Positions 5,693-10,191 of a stretch of DNA of 10,191 nucleotides are shown here, one piece after another; within the stretch, counting starts at the first letter, position 1; each line of letters opens with the position of its first letter. The stretch covers positions 1-10,191 of the forward strand of contig JAKAGL010000064.1 of NCBI GenBank assembly GCA_021815535.1, read 5' to 3'. The stretch is from a bacterium. GTDB taxonomy: Bacteria; Nitrospinota_A; UBA7883; JACRGQ01. The notes beneath the pieces were generated by a model. The model had not been told where the DNA came from. It ran no database searches and worked only from the letters and a program-made list of their open reading frames with translations. The position numbers were made by a program, and so were the translations under genes.

Positions 5693-7531
5693 TTAAATTT
5701 TGCGGGTGAGGGGGATAACGAACCGGACAGTAGTCCCTTTTCCCGGTTCGCTTTCGATCTTTATGCCGCCGCGGTGCGCGATGATGATGTGCTTCACGAT
5801 GGAAAGCCCCAGCCCCGTGCCGCCCCGCTCGCGTGAGCGGTCGTGGTCGACTCGGTAAAACCGCTCCATCAGCCGAGGGATGGCGTGGGCGGGAATCCCC
5901 TCGCCGGTATCGGTAACGAACCATTCGACAAAGCTGCGGCTCCATTCTCCCTCAGTTTCGGGCAACAGCGGATTGCCGTCCAGCGAGGGGTAATCGAACG
6001 CGGCGGCGTTATGCCGGTCCACCGTACGGAGACGGCAGCGGGCGGTCACTTTGCCTCCGGCGGGGGTGTACTTGATGGCGTTGTCGAGCAGGTTGACGAA
6101 CACCTGCATCAGTCGGTCCTTGTCGGCCTCGAAGGGCGCCATGCCATCCTCCACGGTCCAATCGAGCGTCACTCCCTGATTGGCGGCGGCTTGGGCGAAC
6201 ATCTGCGTGGCGTTTTTAATGAGCGGTTCGGCCTGCATCGGTAAGAATTCGAACTTCTCTTTTTCCAGCTCGATATTGGAAAGGGCTAGCAGGTCATCGA
6301 TCAACCGTCCCAGCCGCGCGGTTTGCCGTTGGATTATGCCCAGCATGTGACGCGCGGTCTCCGGTTCGTCCACCGCGCCATCGGCCATCGTTTCCACATA
6401 GCCGCTAATGGCAGCCAGCGGTGTACGCAGCTCGTGCGAGGCATTGGCCACAAAATCCACGCGCATCTCCTCCAGTTTTTTTTGCCCGGTAACATCGTAA
6501 ATCATCAGTAGTGTGCGGGCGCTGCCGGCGTCGCGCTTGAGCGGCGCGGCGGATGCCAGCAGATGGCGCACGGGGGGAACGCCAAGGGCGATCTCCCGCT
6601 TCACGGTTTTGTGCGTGGAGCGGTGCAGCGCCAGCAGATCGAGCAGGGCCGGGTTGCGCACCGCTTCGGCAATCGGTTTTTCAGCGAGTTCCCGCTCCGG
6701 CAGGCTAAAGAGGGAGAGGAAGGCCGCGTTGTGCAGAAGTATCTTGCCGTCAACATCCAGCAACAGCACACCATCTTCCATGTGTTCGATGATAGCGCGC
6801 ACCCGCTCGCGTTCCTCGCGCAGCATGGCCAGCGTTTCGGCTGCCTGACCGGCCACGGCGCCTGCTTTGGCCCCGACGCGGTCGAAATCGTCCCCTAACA
6901 GGCGGACCGCATAGTGCGGGGCCGCATCCCCCCCTTCCAGATAATCGGAGATCGTACGTACGCGCCGCCGCAGCGACCGGGCCATGTAAAAGCTGAGCAA
7001 TCCGGCCAGCGCCAATGCCACGGCGGTGATAAGCATCACTTTGCCGGCGGTTTCGGTATTGCCGCTGTTAACCCGGTCCGGGTCGACCAAGCAATGGAGC
7101 ACCCCGGCCGGTTTACCTTGGGAGTGGAGCGGATAGGCGATATGGTAGGCGTCTTTCTTGAGGAAATTGCTGAAGCGGAGCTCCACCGATTCTTCGCCGC
7201 GCAGGGCGGTGGCCACCTCCGGCATCGCGGCGAAATCCTGCACCGCTTCCCCTTCGCTGCGGTAGGTGGCAACTGCTTGTCCGCCGGGCCGGATAAAAGC
7301 CATATCGACGCCTGCCGCAAGCGCCAGTTGCCGCAGCCGGGGAAGAGGATCCTCACCCGTTGAGTTGAGGGTGGCCTGAAATGATTCCGCCAGCGTACGG
7401 AATACGTTTTGCGCTTCCGCCGTACGCTGGCTCTGGCGGTCCCGTGCGTTGACGGCGGAAAGGGTGACGGCGAATGCGACGATCAGAATGGCGAAGGCCC
7501 CGAAAATTTTCCAGCCGAATCCGCGTATCAC
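5693..7531 (-). CDS. phoR: Phosphate regulon sensor histidine kinase
   Basis: This 612-residue membrane kinase is expected to phosphorylate PhoB when phosphate is scarce. TM1 lies at about residues 7-27 and TM2 at about 164-183, enclosing an extracytoplasmic sensor domain of about 135 residues. A HAMP-like linker follows (about 184-237), then a PAS domain (about 241-350, containing IIEHMEDGVLLLDVDGKILL). HisKA has phosphoacceptor His366 in NASHELRTPLAA. The HATPase domain has the N box NLLDNAIKY (480-488), G1 box DTGEGIP (541-547), FYRVDHDRSRERGG and GTGLGLSIVKH (571-581). Between the N and G1 boxes there is an insert of about 30 residues (roughly 500-533). The start is a GTG 3 bp after the phoB stop, indicating translational coupling. 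The large external domain differs from E. coli PhoR, which lacks one, and is more like PhoR types carrying an extracytoplasmic PAS-like sensor. The call as PhoR rests on operon position next to phoU and pst genes; as a PAS-containing kinase it is certain. Confidence 0.92.
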   Translation of the reverse strand: MIRGFGWKIFGAFAILIVAFAVTLSAVNARDRQSQRTAEAQNVFRTLAESFQATLNSTGEDPLPRLRQLALAAGVDMAFIRPGGQAVATYRSEGEAVQDFAAMPEVATALRGEESVELRFSNFLKKDAYHIAYPLHSQGKPAGVLHCLVDPDRVNSGNTETAGKVMLITAVALALAGLLSFYMARSLRRRVRTISDYLEGGDAAPHYAVRLLGDDFDRVGAKAGAVAGQAAETLAMLREERERVRAIIEHMEDGVLLLDVDGKILLHNAAFLSLFSLPERELAEKPIAEAVRNPALLDLLALHRSTHKTVKREIALGVPPVRHLLASAAPLKRDAGSARTLLMIYDVTGQKKLEEMRVDFVANASHELRTPLAAISGYVETMADGAVDEPETARHMLGIIQRQTARLGRLIDDLLALSNIELEKEKFEFLPMQAEPLIKNATQMFAQAAANQGVTLDWTVEDGMAPFEADKDRLMQVFVNLLDNAIKYTPAGGKVTARCRLRTVDRHNAAAFDYPSLDGNPLLPETEGEWSRSFVEWFVTDTGEGIPAHAIPRLMERFYRVDHDRSRERGGTGLGLSIVKHIIIAHRGGIKIESEPGKGTTVRFVIPLTRKI

Positions 7532-7534
7532 CGG

Positions 7535-8227
7535 TTACGTCTCCGTCCCAAAGATATAGCCAAAACCGCGGACGGTCTGGATGTAAAAAGGATTTTTGGG
7601 GTCTTTTTCGATCAGCGCCCGGAGGCGGCGGATATGTACATCGACGGTGCGGGGCTGCACGAAGGCGTCATCCTTCCAGACGTTTGAAAGCAACTCTTCG
7701 CGCGACCAGGCGCGGCCGGGGTGCAGGGCCAGAAAGCCGAGTATCCTGAACTCATAGGGGCTAAGATGTACCGGCTTGCCGTTGAGCTTGACGCTGACGG
7801 AGTCGAAATCGATAACCAGCCCCTGGCAGGTAAAAAGCTTCGTGCCGGTTTCAGGTGCGGCGGCCCGTCGCAGCACAGCTTTCACGCGGGAGGCCAACTC
7901 TTTCACGCTGAACGGTTTCATCATGTAGTCGTCGGCCCCTATTTCGAGGCCGATGATACGGTCTGTTTCAGATGCTTTGGCGGAGAGGATGATGACCGGC
8001 GTTTGTCTAAGCCGTTCGTCGGCTTTCATGCGGCGGAGCACATCCAGTCCCTGTATGCCGGGGAGCATGAGGTCGAGCACCACCAACTCCGGCTTGAAGG
8101 CGCGCGCCTGAAGCAGGCCCTCTTCGCCGTTGTGGCTAAGCGACAGATGGTGCCCTTCCTTCTCGAGATTGTAACGGATGAGGCCGCTGATGTCCTGTTC
8201 GTCTTCTATGACCAGTATGCGCGCCAT
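7535..8227 (-). CDS. phoB: Phosphate regulon response regulator, OmpR/PhoB family
   Basis: This 230-residue two-domain transcription factor is activated by phosphorylation from PhoR. The receiver domain (1-120) has the acidic pocket EDE (8-10), phosphoacceptor Asp52 in VLDLMLPG, switch Ser82 in ILSAKA, and Lys104 in MMKPF. The winged-helix DNA-binding domain (about 130-228) includes LSPYEFRILGFLALHPGR (155-172), recognition helix RTVDVHIRRLR (193-203) and QTVRGFGYIF. I start it at the ATG at 8227 because MARILVIEDEQD is the family N-terminus; the open frame reaches 22 codons further but only into phoU. It lies 13 bp after phoU and 3 bp before phoR in the same direction, so the three are probably translated from one message. 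Length and conserved residues are normal. I found no convincing Pho box in the visible non-coding DNA; the regulon promoter is probably upstream of pstS, outside the window. Confidence 0.95.
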   Translation of the reverse strand: MARILVIEDEQDISGLIRYNLEKEGHHLSLSHNGEEGLLQARAFKPELVVLDLMLPGIQGLDVLRRMKADERLRQTPVIILSAKASETDRIIGLEIGADDYMMKPFSVKELASRVKAVLRRAAAPETGTKLFTCQGLVIDFDSVSVKLNGKPVHLSPYEFRILGFLALHPGRAWSREELLSNVWKDDAFVQPRTVDVHIRRLRALIEKDPKNPFYIQTVRGFGYIFGTET

Positions 8228-8240
8228 GATTCTCTGCGGG

Positions 8241-8924
8241 CTACTTGGCGGGGGGCATGTGCGGCTCGGTATGCCGCACAATGCGCCCTTCAACCATGTA
8301 GATCACCATTTCGGCGATGTTGGTGGAGTGGTCGGCGATCCGTTCGATGTACTTGGCGATGAACATGATGCGGGTCGCGCGCGCAATGGTGTGGGGGTCT
8401 TCCATCATATAGGAAAGAAGCTCGCGGAATATCTGGTGCGTCAGCGCATCCACCTGATCGTCTTCGAGGCGTACCTGTTGGGCCAGCGCGGTATTGCTGG
8501 TGACAAAAGCGTCGAGCGCGTTTTTCAGCATGGAAGTGCAGTACTCGCCCATGCGGGGGATGTCGAGATATGCCTTCAGCTGCGGCTCAGCCGCCAATTC
8601 CAGCACCCGCTCAGAGATATTCACGGCCATATCTCCCATCCGTTCGAGGTTGTCCACGATCTTGATGGCGGTGGTGACAAATCGGAGGTCGGCGCCCATC
8701 GGCTGGCGGCGGGCCAGCAGGTCGATGCACATCTCGTCTATCTCCACCTCGGTTTTGTTCACCAGGTGGTCGCGCGCGATGGTCTGGTTCGCCAGCTCGA
8801 TGTTGTGGTTCATCAATGAGGCGATGGCGTTGGAAACCTGTTCTTCGACAATGCCGCCCAACCTTAGCACATCCTCTTTGAGGGTTTGCAGTTCCTTGTC
8901 GAAATGTTTGTCGTAATGTGGCAT
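8241..8924 (-). CDS. phoU: Phosphate-specific transport system accessory protein PhoU
   Basis: This 227-residue, all-helical cytoplasmic protein links Pst transporter activity to PhoR. It is needed to keep the Pho regulon off when phosphate is plentiful and it limits phosphate uptake. Two tandem three-helix PhoU repeats are visible. The first has KIVDNLERMGDMAVNISERV (88-107) with metal-ligand-type acids Asp91, Glu94 and Asp98. The second has KYIERIADHSTNIAEMV (191-207) with Glu194 and Asp198. The N-terminus (HFDKELQTLKEDVLRLG) and length are typical. The ATG at 8924 has a good Shine-Dalgarno sequence 7 bases upstream. It lies between pstB and phoB, with a 20-bp gap before and 13 bp after, so it belongs to the same operon. 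The basic, proline-containing tail after residue 213 is short and nothing special. Confidence 0.96.
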   Translation of the reverse strand: MPHYDKHFDKELQTLKEDVLRLGGIVEEQVSNAIASLMNHNIELANQTIARDHLVNKTEVEIDEMCIDLLARRQPMGADLRFVTTAIKIVDNLERMGDMAVNISERVLELAAEPQLKAYLDIPRMGEYCTSMLKNALDAFVTSNTALAQQVRLEDDQVDALTHQIFRELLSYMMEDPHTIARATRIMFIAKYIERIADHSTNIAEMVIYMVEGRIVRHTEPHMPPAK

Positions 8925-8931
8925 TGATGAA

Positions 8932-8939
8932 CCTTCCTT
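8932..8939 (-). promoter_or_regulatory. Ribosome binding site of phoU
   Basis: Read on the minus strand, AAGGAAGG lies 7 bases before the phoU ATG at 8924, within the 20-bp gap after the pstB stop. It is the clearest Shine-Dalgarno sequence in the operon and fixes the phoU start. Confidence 0.7.
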
Positions 8940-8944
8940 TTATC

Positions 8945-9742
8945 TCAACCGAATTTTCCGGTGATGTAATCTTCCGTGTCTTTCACGGAGGGTTTTTGGA
9001 ATATCTTTCCCGTCATGTCCATTTCAAGCAATTTTCCCATATAGAAAAAAGCGGTGTAATCCGAACACCGGGCCGCCTGTTGCAGGTTGTGGGTCACGAT
9101 CACGATGGTGTATTGCTCTTTGAGCACCTGGATGGTCTCTTCGATCTTGGCGGTGGAGATCGGGTCGAGCGCGCTGGCCGGCTCATCCATCAGGATTATT
9201 TCAGGATCGTTGGCCAGTGTGCGGGCGATGCACAGCCGCTGTTGCTGGCCGCCCGAAAGGTCGAGCGCCGATTTGCCCAGCCGGTCCTTCACCTCTTTCC
9301 ACAGGTCGGCCTGCTTGAGCGAGCGCTCCACGATCTCGGCAAGGAACGCCTTATCCTTCATGCCGCGCATCCGGGGGCCGAAAGCGATGTTATCGAAAAT
9401 CGCCATCGGGAACGGGTTGCTCCGCTGGAAGACCATGCCGACCCGCTTGCGCAGGGCCTCCAGCCGCACCCCCTCTTTGTAGATGTCCGATCCGTTAATG
9501 AGGATGTCCCCCTCTATTCGGGTGTTAAGGATCACGTCGTTCATCCGGTTGAGGCAGCGCAGCAGGGTGCTCTTGCCGCATCCGGACGGTCCGATGAACG
9601 CGGTCACCTTCTTTCGGTGGATGTCCATGCTGATGTCGTACAGGGCCTGATGGGAGTGGTTGTAATAGAAGTTCAGCCTGCGCACGTTCACGGCCACTTC
9701 GCCGGTGGTGGCATCCATCGGCGCGGTTATCGATATATCCAT
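8945..9742 (-). CDS. pstB: Phosphate ABC transporter ATP-binding protein
   Basis: This 265-residue cytoplasmic ATPase powers the PstSCAB high-affinity phosphate importer. It shows Walker A GPSGCGKS (51-58), Q-loop VFQRSNPFPMAIFDNIAFG (Gln106), ABC signature LSGGQQQRLCIAR (162-174), Walker B IILMDEPASALDP (182-194) with Glu187, and H-loop His218 in VTHNLQQAARCSDYTAFF. The RSNPFPMSIY-like and DEPxSALDPIST blocks are specific to PstB within the ABC superfamily. It is of normal length with all catalytic residues present. The ATG at 9742 follows a close AGGAAG (only 2 bases away), which is tight. An alternative start at Met9 would lack a ribosome site. It follows pstA by 51 bp and precedes phoU by 20 bp. 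Pst is usually induced by phosphate starvation through PhoB, but no control site is visible in this gap. Confidence 0.97.
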   Translation of the reverse strand: MDISITAPMDATTGEVAVNVRRLNFYYNHSHQALYDISMDIHRKKVTAFIGPSGCGKSTLLRCLNRMNDVILNTRIEGDILINGSDIYKEGVRLEALRKRVGMVFQRSNPFPMAIFDNIAFGPRMRGMKDKAFLAEIVERSLKQADLWKEVKDRLGKSALDLSGGQQQRLCIARTLANDPEIILMDEPASALDPISTAKIEETIQVLKEQYTIVIVTHNLQQAARCSDYTAFFYMGKLLEMDMTGKIFQKPSVKDTEDYITGKFG

Positions 9743-9793
9743 ATCTTCCTATTATCCACGATTCTTAATTATTAGCGAAAAAACCACACCGGT

Positions 9794-10191
9794 TCACAGC
9801 GCCGCCCCCTTGTAGATCTTCCGCAGGCGGTTCCGCAGAAGTATCGCCACGAGGTTCAGCGACACGACGATAATAATCAGCAGGCCGGTGGTTGTATAGA
9901 CCATCGGTTTTGCCGCTTCCACGTTGGGGCTTTGAAAGCCGACATCATAGATGTGAAAGCCGAGGTGCATGAATTTGCGGTCCAGATGCACAAAAGGCCA
10001 TTCGGCGTCCACCGGCAATTTGGCAACCAGTTTCACCACGCCGGTGATCATCAGTGGGGCCACCTCGCCGGTGGCGCGGCTGATGGCAAGGATGACGCCG
10101 GTGAGAATGCCCGGCATTGAATTCGGCAGCACCACGTTCCAGAGCATCTGCCATTTGGTGCTACCCAGCGCCAAAGCCCCCTCGCGGTTGG
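9794..10191 (-). CDS. pstA: Phosphate ABC transporter permease PstA, C-terminal part, cut by window edge
   Basis: The frame is open to the right edge, so only the last 132 or so codons are seen. PstA is one of the two inner-membrane permeases of the phosphate importer. The EAA loop that contacts PstB is present: REGALALGSTKWQML followed by VVLPNSMPGILTGVILAISR, then ATGEVAPLM, as in PstA proteins. A final membrane helix is TTGLLIIIVVSLNLVAILL, followed by a basic tail RNRLRKIYKGAAL. Between these is a long loop (LDRKFMHLGFHIYDVGFQS and on) where short-form PstA has only a brief stretch before the last helix. A methionine-like start inside the window (codon at 10174) is an internal TTG, not the true start. 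pstB follows 51 bp downstream; pstC and pstS are expected upstream, outside the window. Confidence 0.93.
   Translation of the reverse strand, partial: NREGALALGSTKWQMLWNVVLPNSMPGILTGVILAISRATGEVAPLMITGVVKLVAKLPVDAEWPFVHLDRKFMHLGFHIYDVGFQSPNVEAAKPMVYTTTGLLIIIVVSLNLVAILLRNRLRKIYKGAAL

Noticed and set aside
8228..8293. 22-residue N-terminal extension of PhoB.
   Set aside because: It lies within the phoU coding end, and the receiver-domain N-terminus MARILVIEDE fits the ATG at 8227.
8918..9775. Long plus-strand open frame of 285 codons opposite pstB.
   Set aside because: pstB on the minus strand has every ABC ATPase motif. The plus frame shows no domain and is rich in His, Val and Gly as antisense frames of this composition are.

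Overview
The window reads as ordinary chromosome from a probably Gram-negative, GC-rich free-living bacterium. No tRNA, rRNA, insertion sequence, phage gene or CRISPR array was seen. Taxonomy cannot be fixed from the sequence. The extended PstA loop, the PflX-type radical SAM enzyme and the pst-phoU-phoB-phoR order would suit a deltaproteobacterial or Nitrospinota-like lineage, but that is a low-confidence inference.

Left block, minus strand (about 2746 down to 1): fmt (methionyl-tRNA formyltransferase), ugd (UDP-glucose 6-dehydrogenase), a 32-codon mini-ORF whose first 12 residues look like an SDR epimerase N-terminus, and the start of wecB (UDP-GlcNAc 2-epimerase), which runs off the left edge. 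The genes are packed with a 6-bp gap and then overlaps, so they are probably co-transcribed. ugd and wecB make activated sugars for a surface polysaccharide. Base composition falls sharply at the mini-ORF, from very GC-rich ugd to about 50% GC in wecB, so this looks like the edge of a variable polysaccharide locus.

Middle block, plus strand (2813 to 5575): diverging from fmt across 66 bp is a PflX-like radical SAM protein, followed after 63 bp by a 592-residue divergent relative of ATP-type phosphoenolpyruvate carboxykinase. The carboxykinase-like protein keeps the recognisable substrate, metal and nucleotide motifs, but the sequence around them is unusual. It is the least conventional gene here.

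Right block, minus strand (10191 down to 5693): pstA (partial), pstB, phoU, phoB, phoR. This is a phosphate uptake and phosphate-sensing operon. PstA and PstB are the permease and ATPase of the high-affinity phosphate transporter, PhoU links transporter state to signalling, and PhoR/PhoB form the two-component system. pstS and pstC would lie beyond the right edge. The block converges on the carboxykinase-like gene, and the 117-bp gap between them holds two stem-loops.

I did not find a clearly new multi-gene system. The best leads are the apparent internally deleted epimerase at the composition break, the divergent carboxykinase-like enzyme, and lineage-type insertions in PhoR and PstA.
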